Notes: a model not told the origin generated them from the letters alone. A stretch of DNA of 64,000 nt from an uncultured Ruminococcus sp. (GCA_947169885.1 CAMVRM010000012.1:1-64000); one strand, 5' to 3'. Counted from the first letter of the stretch, positions 32,946 through 42,967 are shown. Program-made: numbers and translations.

Positions 32946-32974
32946 TTGACATATGTCCTTTATTTTGGTATAAT
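32946..32974 (+). promoter_or_regulatory. Promoter ahead of modular element and cca gene
   Basis: Perfect TTGACA (32946-32951), 17-bp spacer, perfect TATAAT (32969-32974). The next plus-strand gene starts at 33433, so the transcript would begin with a leader of about 450 nt made of the modular hairpin element. Confidence 0.85.
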
Positions 32975-33001
32975 GATAGTATGTTGCGTTTGCGCTTTTG
33001 A

Positions 33002-33376
33002 GAATGTCCTTTGGACATTTAGAGTAACGGACTTATCGTCCGTTTAGTGTTTTTTTCGGAATACGCTTTCGCTGTTCCGAAAAAATAAAATCGGCATTAT
33101 TGGTGCTTTTACCCTAGTTTGTTATAGTCTTTCAGTTTGTGTACTTTTGAAAGTATGTTTTGGGAATGCCGATTTTATGATGTAACTTTACGTTTGAGCG
33201 CTTTGGACTGCTTTTGTTTTGAATCTGGTCGCCCCCGTGGGGCGAATGAGGACTTTGCCCTCATACTCCCACCAAAGAGGAAACCCTTTTGAAAAAGGGT
33301 TATCCTCTCTGGACTCTCTTTCCTAAAACTTTTAATTCTCTGGCGCTCACGGGACGTTTGTTGGGTTCACGTCAGT
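33002..33376 (+). repeat. Modular hairpin element, long copy 1
   Basis: A series of hairpins in order: AATGTCCTTTGGACATT; ACGGAC/GTCCGT; TTCGGAA/TTCCGAA; a long-range pair ATCGGCAT (about 33092) with ATGCCGAT (about 33169); CGCCCCCGTGGGGCG; GAGGACTTTGCCCTC; AACCCTTTTGAAAAAGGGTT. It ends GGTTCACGTCAGT. Another long copy with the same order is at 58135-58475. Sequence of this general kind is common in Clostridia assemblies as spurious reading frames. It could be a structured RNA or a non-autonomous mobile element. Confidence 0.75.
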
Positions 33377-33377
33377 A

Positions 33378-33409
33378 CTTTCTTATTTCTTATCTCTTAT
33401 TTCTTATTT
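33378..33409 (+). repeat. TTCTTATCTC-type repeat before cca gene
   Basis: Same low-complexity family as at 5889. It ends 23 bp before the start codon at 33433. Confidence 0.6.
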
Positions 33410-33432
33410 TAAAAAAACTGGAGGGTTTTTAT

Positions 33433-34767
33433 ATGAAAAAAATATCTATTCCCCCTTCCGCTGCTCGGGCTTTGACTTTGCTTGAATCCGCAGGCTTTGA
33501 AGCTTGGTGCGTCGGCGGCTGCGTCAGAGATGCCCTCCGTGGGACTGAACCTCACGATTGGGACATCTGCACTTCCGCAATGCCCGATGAGATGCTCAAA
33601 GTATTCCAAAAGTTCAAAACTATCCCCACAGGTCTTAAACACGGCACTCTCACTGTCATTATCATGGGCGAACAGATCGAAATGACAACGTATAGATGTG
33701 ACGGCGATTACGCTGACCACCGCCGCCCTGATACTGTCACATTCGTGCGTGATATTCGCAGCGACCTCGAACGCCGTGACTTCACAATGAATGCGATCTG
33801 CGTTTCCCTCCGTGGCGAACTCTATGACCCGTTCGGCGGTCAGCAGGATATTGAAAAGGGTATCATCCGCTGTGTCGGCGAACCCGAAAAACGCTTCGAT
33901 GAAGACGCTCTGCGTATTCTTCGTGCTATCCGTTTCGCCGCAAAAACAGGCTTTGAGATCGATGAGCCGACCCGTCAGGCAGCCCTCAAACTCAGAGGAC
34001 TTCTCGATAATGTTTCCGCTGAACGCATCTGGTCTGAACTGCGAAATCTCATCGTTCAGCCCTACGCAGGCGATGTGCTTCGTGCGCATAAGGAGATAAT
34101 CGCACAGGTTCTGCCCGAAGTCGAGCCGTGCTTCGGTTTTCAGCAGAACAACCCCCACCACTGCTATGACGTTTGGGAACACATCACTCACAGCGTTGAA
34201 CTTATCGAACCCGACCCTCTGCTCAGAACGGTCATGCTCCTGCACGACATCGGCAAGCCGCCTATGTACAAGCAGGACGAAAACGGTGTCGGTCACTTCA
34301 AACTTCACCAGCTGAGAAGTGCCGACCTCGCCGAGGATATACTCTATCGCATGAAGTCGGATACTTACACAAGAAAGCGTGTCTGCGCCCTTGTTCTCGA
34401 ACACGATAACCGCATCCCTGCGAACAAACGTTCTGTAAGACGGTTTATCTCTAAGTACGATTATGATTTTTTGGCCGATTATCTGAAAGTACGCCGTGCC
34501 GACACCCTCGCACAATCGCTGTATCTCCGTGAGAAAAAGCTTGCCGAACTTGACGACCTTGCGGCTATCGCACAACAGCTTCGTGAGGAGGACAGCTGTC
34601 TGAAAATAAATCAGCTCGCAGTAAACGGCAGCGACCTCATGTCGCTCGGCTTCAAGGGCAAGGCTGTCGGCGATGAACTGAAACGTCTGCTCTCAGCGGT
34701 CATCGAGGAGGAACTGCCCAACGAACACGATGCGCTTATCTCCTCCGCAAAGGAGCAGCTGCAATGA
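33433..34767 (+). CDS. cca: CCA tRNA nucleotidyltransferase
   Basis: 444 aa from ATG 33433 (ACTGGAGGG upstream); longer frames translate repeat DNA. Class II nucleotidyltransferase head: CVGGCVRDALRG, catalytic DWDICTSAMP, then RRDFTMNAI and the RFDEDALRILRAIRF neck. An HD domain follows (MLLHDIGKPPMY, EHDNR). It adds or repairs the 3' CCA of tRNA. Its stop overlaps the VanZ gene by 4 bp. Confidence 0.93.
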   Translation: MKKISIPPSAARALTLLESAGFEAWCVGGCVRDALRGTEPHDWDICTSAMPDEMLKVFQKFKTIPTGLKHGTLTVIIMGEQIEMTTYRCDGDYADHRRPDTVTFVRDIRSDLERRDFTMNAICVSLRGELYDPFGGQQDIEKGIIRCVGEPEKRFDEDALRILRAIRFAAKTGFEIDEPTRQAALKLRGLLDNVSAERIWSELRNLIVQPYAGDVLRAHKEIIAQVLPEVEPCFGFQQNNPHHCYDVWEHITHSVELIEPDPLLRTVMLLHDIGKPPMYKQDENGVGHFKLHQLRSADLAEDILYRMKSDTYTRKRVCALVLEHDNRIPANKRSVRRFISKYDYDFLADYLKVRRADTLAQSLYLREKKLAELDDLAAIAQQLREEDSCLKINQLAVNGSDLMSLGFKGKAVGDELKRLLSAVIEEELPNEHDALISSAKEQLQ

Positions 34768-35327
34768 AAGGTATGTCACTCATTTCCCTCGCAGATAAGG
34801 CGACTATCAAGAAGATCTTCTTCGGCGGCGCAGTCGTATCGTGGTGTATAACCATATTCCTGCTCTCTGCCGAAAACGCTGACGAATCAAGTATGACCAG
34901 CGGCGGTTTGATCCGTCATATGCTCGAATTGTTCGTGCCCGACTTCCTCACCAACACCGAAGCGGAACGCCTTCAAATGATAAACGAACTGCAATTTTAC
35001 GTCAGAAAAGCGGCACACTTCACGGCGTATCTCATTCTTGGGTTTCTTGCAACGCAGGTTTTTCTTGCGATACCAAAACTGAAAACGGTAAGGCGTATGT
35101 GTATCGGTGCATGGCTGTTCAGCGTAGTCTATGCCATAAGCGATGAAGTTCACCAGAGTTTCGTTCCGGGGCGTGCAATGCAGCTTCGTGACGTTTGCAT
35201 CGACTCATCGGGCGCACTGCTGGGCGTTGTGCTGTCATATCTTATCAGTAAGGCAGTCTATGACCATTACGAACGTCTGAAAAATAAACCTGCGCCACCC
35301 GAAAGCGCAGATAATACAGAAGAATAA
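34764..35327 (+). CDS. VanZ family membrane protein
   Basis: 187 aa, about four membrane helices. VanZ signature: FLLSAENADESS, VRKAAHFTAYLILGFL, and AISDEVHQSFVPGRAMQLRDVCID. VanZ gives low-level teicoplanin resistance in enterococci, but chromosomal homologues are common and their role is unknown. Translationally coupled to cca. Confidence 0.88.
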   Translation: MKGMSLISLADKATIKKIFFGGAVVSWCITIFLLSAENADESSMTSGGLIRHMLELFVPDFLTNTEAERLQMINELQFYVRKAAHFTAYLILGFLATQVFLAIPKLKTVRRMCIGAWLFSVVYAISDEVHQSFVPGRAMQLRDVCIDSSGALLGVVLSYLISKAVYDHYERLKNKPAPPESADNTEE

Positions 35328-35329
35328 AA

Positions 35330-35367
35330 GCAGCTCTGCATGAATAACGTGCAAAGCTGCATTTTTT
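35330..35367. terminator. Terminator after vanZ-like gene
   Basis: GCAGCTcTGCA pairs with TGCAaAGCTGC, followed by ATTTTTTAT. It may also end the convergent esterase gene. Confidence 0.75.
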
Positions 35368-35896
35368 ATACCATTAATTCCCACGTTTTTTCAAGTTCAC
35401 ACAAATACTGCGGAAGTCCGAGCGTTTCACCCGAATGAAGTCCATCCGGAATGACCGTCACACGTTCCTCGCCTAAAAAACGCCTGGTAAAGTCATGAGT
35501 AGTCACTATCTCATCACTGCCGCCGATTATACAGCGTATATGTTCTCTGTCAAGCGCCGTCAGCCTGCCGAACATCTCCATAAGCGGCTGAATGTCACCC
35601 GTATAACCCAGCAGCGGCAGATGATAAAACGCCATAAAGCAAGGGTTCACGAACAGCGCAGGAAGCCCTGTCTCAATGCTCACCAGTGCGGCAAAAAGTC
35701 CGCCGTAGCTTGTCCCGACGACCATTTCTGCCTGTGTGTCCTTAGCCGTTTTAATAAAGCCTTCCGACAGCAAGAGCGGTTCGACAGTATCATAATCAGT
35801 CTGAGGAGAAGTAACGATGTGTCCCCTGCCGTCAAGCGCTTTGAATGCGGCGTTTTCGTGCGTGCCTTTATAACCATGAATGTTGAGTATCTTCAT
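35366..35896 (-). CDS. YqiA/YcfP-like alpha/beta hydrolase
   Basis: 176 aa. Starts MKILNIHGYKG, has the nucleophile elbow GTSYGG (Ser near 64), an acidic residue in IIGGSDEIVTT and a C-terminal His in PDGLHSG. Small esterase fold of the YqiA/UPF0227 type. Substrate unknown. Confidence 0.8.
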   Translation of the reverse strand: MKILNIHGYKGTHENAAFKALDGRGHIVTSPQTDYDTVEPLLLSEGFIKTAKDTQAEMVVGTSYGGLFAALVSIETGLPALFVNPCFMAFYHLPLLGYTGDIQPLMEMFGRLTALDREHIRCIIGGSDEIVTTHDFTRRFLGEERVTVIPDGLHSGETLGLPQYLCELEKTWELMV

Positions 35897-35918
35897 AATA
35901 TCGCCCCTTTAAATATAA

Positions 35919-35960
35919 GAAAAAAACAGTCCGTCACAGCGTCTGCCATGTCGGACTGTT
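35919..35960 (-). terminator. Terminator of ribosomal supercluster
   Basis: ACAGTCCG (926-933) and CGGACTGT (952-959) form the stem; on the minus strand a T-run follows. It lies 30 bp after the rplQ stop. Confidence 0.85.
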
Positions 35961-35989
35961 GTTATTTCAAGCTTTATTCAGCTTTAAGA

Positions 35990-36340
35990 TCAAACAAGCG
36001 AAATGATAGCCATTTCAGCAGCGTCACCACGGCGGGGTCCGATCTTAACGATCTTGGTGTAACCGCCCTGTCTGCCTTCATACGAGGGTGCGATCTCGTC
36101 GAACAGCTTCTTAGCAACAGCTTCCTTAGTTACATAGGAGAATACCTGACGCTTGGAGTGCAGGTCGCCAGCCTTGCCGAGAGTGATCATTTTCTCGGTC
36201 ATTGCGCTGACCTCCTTGGCTCTCGTAACAGTTGTTTCAATCTTACCGTTTTCGAGAAGATAAGTAACCATAGCTCTGAGCATAGCCTTTCTGTGGTCGC
36301 TTGTTCTTCCCAGCTTTCTTGTACCCGGCATGATCTTCAA
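35990..36340 (-). CDS. rplQ: 50S ribosomal protein L17
   Basis: 116 aa, a short bacterial L17: [19 protein letters not shown] (from the second residues on), then [17 protein letters not shown] and [11 protein letters not shown]. Last gene of the alpha operon, 15 bp after rpoA, followed by the operon terminator. L17 lies near the exit of the peptide tunnel. Confidence 0.97.
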   Translation of the reverse strand: MKIMPGTRKLGRTSDHRKAMLRAMVTYLLENGKIETTVTRAKEVSAMTEKMITLGKAGDLHSKRQVFSYVTKEAVAKKLFDEIAPSYEGRQGGYTKIVKIGPRRGDAAEMAIISLV

Positions 36341-36355
36341 CTCCTTCCTGGATAG

Positions 36356-37315
36356 TTAATTGTCTTCTTCAGAACTGAGGTCATAGCCCAGCGAGTGGAG
36401 CTTCTCCTTGACTTCGTCAAACGACTTCTTGCCAAGGTTTCTGACCTTCATCATTTCTTCAGCGGATTTTTCAATAAGGTCATTCACAGTGTTGATACCT
36501 GCACGCTTCAGGCAGTTGAACGAGCGCACTGATAAGTCAAGTTCCTCAATGGTCATCTCAAGGATCTTTTCCTTGCCCTTGTCGTCCTTTTCTACCATGA
36601 TCTCAACAACGCTTGCCTCTTCGGACAGGTCGATGAAGAGATTCAGATGCTCGTTGAGGAGTTTGGCTGCCATAGAAACTGCTTCCTTAGCGGAGATAGT
36701 ACCGTCGGTCCAGACCTCTAAGGTAAGCTTGTCATAGTCTGTGATCTGACCTACACGAGTATTGTCTACCGTGTAATTCACCTTCAGCACGGGCGTGTAG
36801 ATGCTGTCAACAGCAATAACGCCGATAGGTGCATTAGGAGTCAGGGACTTGTTCTTTTCGGCGGAGACATAGCCTCTGCCTCTGTCGATTGTGATCTCCA
36901 TATACAGCTTTGCGCCTGCGCCGAGTGTTGCAATGTGCATATCGGGAACGAGGATGTCCACCTCAGAGTCTGCCTTTATGTCGCCTGCGGTCACTTCGCA
37001 TTCGCCCTCAGCTTCGATGTATATGGTCTTGGGACCTTCACCGTACAGCTTTGCCGTAAGTCCCTTGAGATTCAGGATGATTTCGGTAACATCTTCCTTA
37101 ACACCCGGAATTGTCGTCAGTTCATGATGCACGCCGTCGATCTTTACAGATGTAACGGCAACACCAGGTAACGAGGAGAGCAGTACCCTTCTCAAGCTGT
37201 TGCCTAAGGTTATACCATAGCCACGCTCGAGCGGCTCAAGAACAAATCTGCCGTAAGTGCCGTTTGCCTTAAGCTCTTCTGTTTCAATTTCAGGCTTTTC
37301 GATTTTTTCAAGCAT
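36356..37315 (-). CDS. rpoA: RNA polymerase alpha subunit
   Basis: 319 aa. N-terminal assembly domain ([28 protein letters not shown]) and C-terminal helix-hairpin-helix domain that contacts UP elements and activators ([36 protein letters not shown]). It sits 119 bp after rpsD, the widest gap in the alpha section, which holds a strong hairpin. Confidence 0.98.
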   Translation of the reverse strand: MLEKIEKPEIETEELKANGTYGRFVLEPLERGYGITLGNSLRRVLLSSLPGVAVTSVKIDGVHHELTTIPGVKEDVTEIILNLKGLTAKLYGEGPKTIYIEAEGECEVTAGDIKADSEVDILVPDMHIATLGAGAKLYMEITIDRGRGYVSAEKNKSLTPNAPIGVIAVDSIYTPVLKVNYTVDNTRVGQITDYDKLTLEVWTDGTISAKEAVSMAAKLLNEHLNLFIDLSEEASVVEIMVEKDDKGKEKILEMTIEELDLSVRSFNCLKRAGINTVNDLIEKSAEEMMKVRNLGKKSFDEVKEKLHSLGYDLSSEEDN

Positions 37316-37346
37316 TTAAAACCCTCCTGTTTTGCGGATCCCATGC

Positions 37347-37374
37347 CTGCCGCATCATTTCGGTGCGGCGGCAG
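37347..37374 (-). promoter_or_regulatory. Hairpin between rpsD and rpoA
   Basis: CTGCCGC (347-353) pairs with GCGGCgGCAG (365-374). A second CTGCGGCAG at 37423-37431 could pair with the same strand instead, so alternative folds are possible. No T-run follows, so it is not a simple terminator. Confidence 0.45.
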
Positions 37375-37434
37375 TAAGGAACCAGTATCTCGTATACGAT
37401 GGATGCAGCAGCATTATTAAGCTGCGGCAGGGGA

Positions 37435-38031
37435 TTATCTCGAATAAAGCTCGACGATGAGGTGCTCCTCAACATCGTAGTCAAGATCTTCCTTGACAGG
37501 GGCACGAAGTACCTTAGCGGTAAGTGCTTCCTTATTTACATCCAGCCAAGCAGGGATAAGTCTGTCAGCTGTGCCTTCTGTGATCTGCTTGAACTTCTCG
37601 CTCTTCTTGCTCTTTTCAGCCAGTGCGATAGTGTCGCCAACCTTAACGGTGTAAGAAGGAATATCAACTCTCTTGCCGTTAACGAGGAAGTGACCGTGAG
37701 TAACAAGCTGTCTTGCTTCACGTCTGGTCAGAGCAAGTCCCATTCTGAACACAACGCTGTCAAGTCTCTCTTCGAGAAGGGTGATGAGGTTTTCACCAGC
37801 CTGACCCTCCATCTTCTGAGCGGACTCATAGGTGTGTCTGAACTGCTTTTCAAGAACGCCGTAGATAAATCTCAGCTTCTGCTTTTCCTTCAGCTGAGTG
37901 CCGTATTCAGAGACCTTCTTGCGCTTGCCTGCGCCGGGATCTCTCTTGGTCTCCTTGCCAACGCCCATAACCATAGGGCTGATGCCAAGTTCTCTGCAAG
38001 TCTTGAGGATAGGTTTCTTATTTACTGCCAT
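37435..38031 (-). CDS. rpsD: 30S ribosomal protein S4
   Basis: 198 aa. N-terminal MAVNKKPILKTCRELGISPM followed by the S4 RNA-binding domain (LDSVVFRMGLALTRREARQL, HGHFLVNGKRVDIPSY). It lacks the N-terminal zinc cysteines of some S4 paralogues. It is within the alpha operon, unlike Bacillus subtilis, where rpsD is separate. Confidence 0.97.
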   Translation of the reverse strand: MAVNKKPILKTCRELGISPMVMGVGKETKRDPGAGKRKKVSEYGTQLKEKQKLRFIYGVLEKQFRHTYESAQKMEGQAGENLITLLEERLDSVVFRMGLALTRREARQLVTHGHFLVNGKRVDIPSYTVKVGDTIALAEKSKKSEKFKQITEGTADRLIPAWLDVNKEALTAKVLRAPVKEDLDYDVEEHLIVELYSR

Positions 38032-38128
38032 TGGAAATTACCTCCGTTTTTTAATGTTGTATCGGATCTTTGCGAAAGGGCATTCGTCTATCCGACTTTG
38101 AGTAAACTACACTCAAATTGTTTGCTTA

Positions 38129-38521
38129 TTATACACGTCTTCTCTTGGGAGGACGGCAGCCGTTGTGAGGGATAGGGGTAACGTCCTTTATCATACGTAC
38201 CTCGAGTTCCTCAGACTGAAGCGCTCTGATAGCAGCTTCTCTGCCTGCACCGGGTCCCTTAACGTAAACTTCAACGACTTTCAGACCGTGCTCCTTAGCA
38301 GCTCTTGCAGCTACCTCAGCAGCGCTCTGTGCAGCGAAAGGAGTGCTCTTCTTGGAGCCTCTGAAATTCAGTCCGCCTGCGGAAGCCCACGAGATGGTGT
38401 TTCCCTGCATATCGGTGATAGTTACGATTGTGTTGTTGAAGGTGGACTGGATGTGTACCTGTCCCTGTTCGATGTTCTTTCTTTCGCGTCTGCGGCGAAC
38501 AACTTTCTTAGCCTGAGCCAT
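38129..38521 (-). CDS. rpsK: 30S ribosomal protein S11
   Basis: 130 aa. [52 protein letters not shown] and the C-terminal [12 protein letters not shown] are diagnostic. Platform protein; 17 bp after rpsM. Confidence 0.98.
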   Translation of the reverse strand: MAQAKKVVRRRRERKNIEQGQVHIQSTFNNTIVTITDMQGNTISWASAGGLNFRGSKKSTPFAAQSAAEVAARAAKEHGLKVVEVYVKGPGAGREAAIRALQSEELEVRMIKDVTPIPHNGCRPPKRRRV

Positions 38522-38538
38522 GATTGATCAGTCCCTCC

Positions 38539-38907
38539 TTACTTCTTCTTGTTAGCGATGGTCTTTACAGGACCCTTGCGGGTTCTAGCGTTTGTCTTGG
38601 TTCTCTGACCTCTTACAGGCAGACCCTTTCTGTGACGAACGCCTCTGTAACAGCCGATCTCAACAAGTCTCTTGATGTTAAGAGCTACTTCTCTTCTGAG
38701 ATCGCCTTCAACCGTCAGATTGTGGTCGATATACTCTCTCAGCTTTGCTACGTCGTCCTCAGACAGATCCTTAACTCTGATGTCGGGGTTGACGCCTGTC
38801 TCCGCAAGGATCTTTGCGGAAGTCTTCTGACCGATGCCGTAGATATAGGTGAGTCCGATCTCGACTCTCTTATCCTTGGGCAGGTCTATACCGGCAATAC
38901 GTGCCAT
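38539..38907 (-). CDS. rpsM: 30S ribosomal protein S13
   Basis: 122 aa. [34 protein letters not shown] and the C-terminal [19 protein letters not shown] are diagnostic. Head protein contacting the P-site tRNA and forming bridges to the large subunit. Confidence 0.98.
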   Translation of the reverse strand: MARIAGIDLPKDKRVEIGLTYIYGIGQKTSAKILAETGVNPDIRVKDLSEDDVAKLREYIDHNLTVEGDLRREVALNIKRLVEIGCYRGVRHRKGLPVRGQRTKTNARTRKGPVKTIANKKK

Positions 38908-38933
38908 AGCTTTTGCACCTCCAAATTTGCTTG

Positions 38934-39047
38934 TTAACCCTGACGCTGCTTGTGCTTAGGATTCTGGCAGATGACCATGATCTTGCCTTTTCTCTTGATA
39001 ACCTTGCACTTCTCGCACATGGGCTTAACCGAAGGTCTTACTTTCAT
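38934..39047 (-). CDS. rpmJ: 50S ribosomal protein L36
   Basis: 37 aa: [19 protein letters not shown], then a middle containing [13 protein letters not shown]. It is the zinc-binding (C+) form, with CxxC, a third Cys and a His. AAGGAGGTTATT precedes the ATG at 39047. It lies between infA and rpsM as in most Firmicutes. Confidence 0.96.
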   Translation of the reverse strand: MKVRPSVKPMCEKCKVIKRKGKIMVICQNPKHKQRQG

Positions 39048-39112
39048 TTGAATAACCTCCTTCAAATATTTCGCCTCAGTGTTTTCCTGAAACGTGACTT
39101 ACGGCGGAAAGC

Positions 39113-39331
39113 TTATTTAGCTCTCCAAGTGATTCTTCCCTTTGTAAGATCGTAAGGCGACATTTCTACCGTCACCTTATCTCCCGGAACGATGCGGATG
39201 TAATTCATGCGCAGCTTTCCTGAAATGTTAGCTAAGATCTTATGACCGTTTGCAAGCTCTACTCTGAATGTCGCATTTGGCAGTGCCTCTGTTACCATTC
39301 CTTCAAGCTCGATCACATCTTCCTTTGACAT
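39113..39331 (-). CDS. infA: Translation initiation factor IF-1
   Basis: 72 aa, one S1-like OB domain: [59 protein letters not shown]. It blocks the A site during initiation. It follows map after a 201-bp gap in which I see no gene; many Clostridia have a small KOW-domain gene there. A TATAAT at 39353-39358 may be an internal -10. Confidence 0.97.
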   Translation of the reverse strand: MSKEDVIELEGMVTEALPNATFRVELANGHKILANISGKLRMNYIRIVPGDKVTVEMSPYDLTKGRITWRAK

Positions 39332-39532
39332 ATGTCACACATTCCTTTCGTGATTATAACGATCTGCCGACCCGCCAGCGCTGACGGTTTGCCGATTTTT
39401 CGCTTTGGGTCTTAAACTCTCAAATCAGCCTTCGCTTTACTTGGTTTATATCTTCAAAAAGCCGTTTGCCTTTGCAGTGAAATGCCTTGCAGCTGCAACG
39501 ATGCTGCTCGGACTGTATCAGGCTTTGACTTT

Positions 39533-40294
39533 TCAGAAGTCTGCATCACGGACGGACAGTATCTCACAGCCGTCTGCGGTGATAGCGATAGTATGCTCAA
39601 AATGAGCTGCAAGACTGCCGTCAACGGTCGTTACCGTCCAGCCGTCTTTCTTCGAGATATTCACAGCGGGGCTGCCTGCGGTTATCATAGGCTCGATAGC
39701 AATTACCATGCCCTCACGCAGTCTCAGTCCGTGACCCTCCTTGCCGAAGTTCGGCACTTCAGGTTCTTCGTGAAGATCTCTGCCAACGCCGTGTCCCACG
39801 AACTCTCTTACAACTCCAAAGCCGTTAGCCTCGTTATGCTTCTGTATCGCAGCGCCGATGTCACCGAGACGAACGCCCGGCTTTGCCATTTCGATAGCGA
39901 TCATCAGGCTTTCCTGCGTTGATTTAAGAAGCCTTTTTGCATCATCGGATATTTCACCGACTGCAAATGTGTAAGCTGAATCGCCGTGATAACCATTGAT
40001 ATAAGCACCGGTATCAACGGAAACTATGTCGCCCTCTTTGAAAGCGTAGTTTCCGGGGATGCCGTGTATCACAACGTCGTTGACTGATATGCACGCCGAT
40101 CCGGGAAATCCGCCGTAGCCTAAGAATCCCGGTTTTGCGCCGTGCGATGTGATATATTTACGGATTATCGTGTCAAGCTCCTTGGTAGTCATACCCGGCT
40201 TGATAGCTTTACCCGCAGCGACGAGAGCGCCGCCGGTTATATGACCGGCTTTACGCAGTTTCTCGATCTCGCTTTGTGATTTAATAGAAATCAT
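39533..40294 (-). CDS. map: Type I methionine aminopeptidase
   Basis: 253 aa. Metal ligands are visible: Asp in SVDTGAYINGYHGDSAYTF (two), His in EFVGHGVGRDLHEEPEVPNF, Glu in GMVIAIEPM, and Glu in FEHTIAIT. It removes initiator Met from new proteins. 39 bp after adk. Confidence 0.97.
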   Translation of the reverse strand: MISIKSQSEIEKLRKAGHITGGALVAAGKAIKPGMTTKELDTIIRKYITSHGAKPGFLGYGGFPGSACISVNDVVIHGIPGNYAFKEGDIVSVDTGAYINGYHGDSAYTFAVGEISDDAKRLLKSTQESLMIAIEMAKPGVRLGDIGAAIQKHNEANGFGVVREFVGHGVGRDLHEEPEVPNFGKEGHGLRLREGMVIAIEPMITAGSPAVNISKKDGWTVTTVDGSLAAHFEHTIAITADGCEILSVRDADF

Positions 40295-40333
40295 TAGTAA
40301 ACTTCTTTCTAAAAATCAGAATGATTTTGGTCT

Positions 40334-40966
40334 TTAAGCCTTCACAGCAGCAAGCGTGAGCTTGGTTGTGTCCTCAACGTCTTCCTGACCCTCAACAGTG
40401 GTAAGCTTACCCTGCTTGGAGTAGTAGTCCTTTAAAGGCTCGGTCTGCTCGTGATAGGTTTTAAGTCTGCCCAGAACAGTTGCAGGTTCGTCGTCCTTGC
40501 GGATAACGAGTTCCTTGCCGCAGACATCGCAAACGCCCTCAGTCTTGGGGGGCTTATATTCGATGTGGTAAGTAGCGCCGCAGTCTAAGCATACTCTTCT
40601 TCCGCTCATGCGCTGGGTTATCTTCTCGTCGGGAACGAATATCTCGATCACCTTGTCGATCTGAACTCCCATAGCATCGAGTGCTTCAGCCTGAGGAACA
40701 GTTCTCGGGAAACCGTCAAGAATAAAACCGTTCTGAGCGTCAGGCTCTTTGATGCGGTCTTTGAGGATACCGATAACGATGTCATCGGAAACGAGTGCGC
40801 CCGAGTCCATTGCAGCCTTAGCTTTCAGACCGTACTCAGTGCCTGCCTTAACAGCAGCTCTGAGCATATTGCCCGTGGAAATGGTGGGTATTTTCAATTC
40901 ATTGCAGATGACCTCTGCCTGAGTGCCCTTGCCTGCTCCGGGTGCGCCTAAGAGAATGATGTTCAT
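40334..40966 (-). CDS. adk: Adenylate kinase
   Basis: 210 aa. P-loop [16 protein letters not shown], and a long LID with four Cys (CLDCG and CDVCG), the zinc-binding type usual in Gram-positives. It interconverts AMP, ADP and ATP. 28 bp after secY. Confidence 0.98.
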   Translation of the reverse strand: MNIILLGAPGAGKGTQAEVICNELKIPTISTGNMLRAAVKAGTEYGLKAKAAMDSGALVSDDIVIGILKDRIKEPDAQNGFILDGFPRTVPQAEALDAMGVQIDKVIEIFVPDEKITQRMSGRRVCLDCGATYHIEYKPPKTEGVCDVCGKELVIRKDDEPATVLGRLKTYHEQTEPLKDYYSKQGKLTTVEGQEDVEDTTKLTLAAVKA

Positions 40967-40994
40967 AGGTTTGTCCTCCTTCAGACTGTTATTT

Positions 40995-42305
40995 TTATTC
41001 GAGGAAGCCCTTGTGATGACGCATCATCATCTGGGATTCCATTGTTCTTGCAGTCTCCAGTGCAACGCTTACAACGATGAGGATAGATGTACCGCCCATT
41101 GCAACGGGAAGTCCCGTGGTAGCACCAAAGATTATCGGGAACAGTGCGATAAGACCTAAGAAGAAAGCACCGAGGAGAGTGATCTTCGAGAGAACTCTCT
41201 TTAAGTATTCCTCAGTCGGCTTACCGGGTCTGATACCGGGGATCGCGCCGTTTGACTGACGCAGATTGTTAGCAATCTCCAGCGGATTGTACTGCATAGA
41301 GATGTAGAAATAGTTGAATGCTATGATAAGGATAAAGTAGAGTATTCCGTAAACGGGGTGAGTGTAATTGAACTTATCTAATATCCACTCAAATACTCCG
41401 CCGGGCTTAGGCTCGTGGAAAAGCCTCAGTGTTGAAGGCAGCGACATGAACGCCATAGCGAAGATGATAGGAAGAACGCCTGCCATTGAAACCTTTACAG
41501 GGAGGTAAGTGTTCTGTCCGCCGTACTGCTTTCTGCCGACAACTCTCTTAGCGTAAGCTATCGGGATCCTTCTTTCAGCTGCGTTCATGAAAACGATGAG
41601 TGCGATCATGAATACGTAGATAACGTAAAGCAGCGGAACAAGTATCTTGAACTTGGTGTCGTCAGTTCTCATGTAACCAACGTCACGGATAATGTCGGTA
41701 GGGATACGAGCGATGATACCTGCGAACAGCAGCATTGAGATGCCGTTGCCGATACCCTTTTCACTGATCTGATTACCGAGCCAGATAGTCAGGAACGAAC
41801 CTGCTGTGAAGCACATGATAATAACTATCTCCGAGAATATCTTAGCGAAGGTATTCGGAGTGTCATACATCAGTGCGCTTCCCGTCTTGATATTCTTGAG
41901 CGTTACGTAGTAAGCCCATGCCTGGAATATCGATATGCCGAGAGCTGTGTATTTTGTTACCTTGTCAAGCTTCTTTCTGCCCTCCATGCCCTCTTTCGCC
42001 AGCTTTTCAAGCGGCGGGAGCGCATAGGTCAGAAGTTGGATAATGATCTGAGCATTGATGTACGGTGAAACGGATAGCGCCATAAGCGTGCCTTTCGAGA
42101 AGTTATCACCCGAAAGGACGTTTAAGTAGCTGAACACGTTTCCCGAAGCATCCTGCTGTTCAAACCATGTTTTTAGCACCGCAGCGTCGAGGTACGGTAC
42201 AGGAACCGCACCGCCGATACGGTAGATTATTACGATGAGTAATGTGTAAAGCAGCTTCCTTCTGAGTTCGGGAGTTGCCCAGGCATTTCTTAACGTCTGT
42301 AACAC
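40995..42305 (-). CDS. secY: Preprotein translocase subunit SecY
   Basis: 436 aa, ten membrane helices. Family marks include [40 protein letters not shown], and [18 protein letters not shown]. Channel of the Sec translocon. It starts 2 bp after rplO. Confidence 0.98.
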   Translation of the reverse strand: MLQTLRNAWATPELRRKLLYTLLIVIIYRIGGAVPVPYLDAAVLKTWFEQQDASGNVFSYLNVLSGDNFSKGTLMALSVSPYINAQIIIQLLTYALPPLEKLAKEGMEGRKKLDKVTKYTALGISIFQAWAYYVTLKNIKTGSALMYDTPNTFAKIFSEIVIIMCFTAGSFLTIWLGNQISEKGIGNGISMLLFAGIIARIPTDIIRDVGYMRTDDTKFKILVPLLYVIYVFMIALIVFMNAAERRIPIAYAKRVVGRKQYGGQNTYLPVKVSMAGVLPIIFAMAFMSLPSTLRLFHEPKPGGVFEWILDKFNYTHPVYGILYFILIIAFNYFYISMQYNPLEIANNLRQSNGAIPGIRPGKPTEEYLKRVLSKITLLGAFFLGLIALFPIIFGATTGLPVAMGGTSILIVVSVALETARTMESQMMMRHHKGFLE

Positions 42306-42307
42306 TA

Positions 42308-42748
42308 TTACATCACCTCAGCCTTCCCGCCTGCCTTTTCGATTTTCTCTTTAGCAGCTGCTGTAAACTTAGCAGCCTTAACGGTAAGGTTCTTAGTGAG
42401 TTCGCCGTTTCCGAGGATCTTAACACCGTCAAGCTCCTTCTTAACGATACCTGTTGCTTTGAGGAGCTCAAAGTCAACAACAGTTCCGTCAACAAATCTT
42501 TCGAGGTCGCCAACGTTTACCTCAGCATAGTTGGTTCTGAAGATGTTGTTGAAACCTCTCTTAGGGATACGTCTTGCGAGTGCGGTCTGACCACCCTCGA
42601 AGCCGGGTCTAACACCGCCGCCTGAGCGAGCGTTCTGACCCTTGTGACCCTTGCCTGCGGTCTTGCCCTGACCCGAGCCATGTCCTCTGCCGATCCTCTT
42701 AGTTTCCTTAACAGAACCGGGAGCAGGTGATAATTCGTGCAGTTTCAT
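42308..42748 (-). CDS. rplO: 50S ribosomal protein L15
   Basis: 146 aa. [39 protein letters not shown] and RIPKRGFNN are diagnostic. Late-assembly protein of the large subunit. Confidence 0.98.
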   Translation of the reverse strand: MKLHELSPAPGSVKETKRIGRGHGSGQGKTAGKGHKGQNARSGGGVRPGFEGGQTALARRIPKRGFNNIFRTNYAEVNVGDLERFVDGTVVDFELLKATGIVKKELDGVKILGNGELTKNLTVKAAKFTAAAKEKIEKAGGKAEVM

Positions 42749-42769
42749 TTATCGTTGCACCTCCTTACT

Positions 42770-42949
42770 TTACGCTTCTGTTACTTTGATAAGGTGAGAA
42801 ATTACCTTGATCTTGCCCTGTGTCTGTGCATTATCGGGCTGGATTGTCTCCGCACCGATCTTACGAAGACCGAGCGAGTGAGCAGTTGCGATCTGCTTTT
42901 CAGACTTGGAGTTCAGGCTCTTTACGAGCGTGATCTTTAAGTTAGCCAT
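42770..42949 (-). CDS. rpmD: 50S ribosomal protein L30
   Basis: 59 aa: MANLKITLVKSLNSKSEKQI, then ATAHSLGLRKIG and QPDNAQTQGKI. ATG at 42949, 18 bp after rpsE, and 21 bp before rplO. Confidence 0.96.
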   Translation of the reverse strand: MANLKITLVKSLNSKSEKQIATAHSLGLRKIGAETIQPDNAQTQGKIKVISHLIKVTEA

Positions 42950-42967
42950 TGCTCTGTCCTCCCTTGA

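Noticed and set aside
33409-34575. Long minus-strand frame across the CCA-adding enzyme gene
   Set aside because: Antisense shadow; the plus-strand protein carries all catalytic motifs.
39332-39532. Small KOW-domain gene between map and infA
   Set aside because: Many Clostridia have one there, but the 201-bp gap has no frame with a start, ribosome site and KOW motif.
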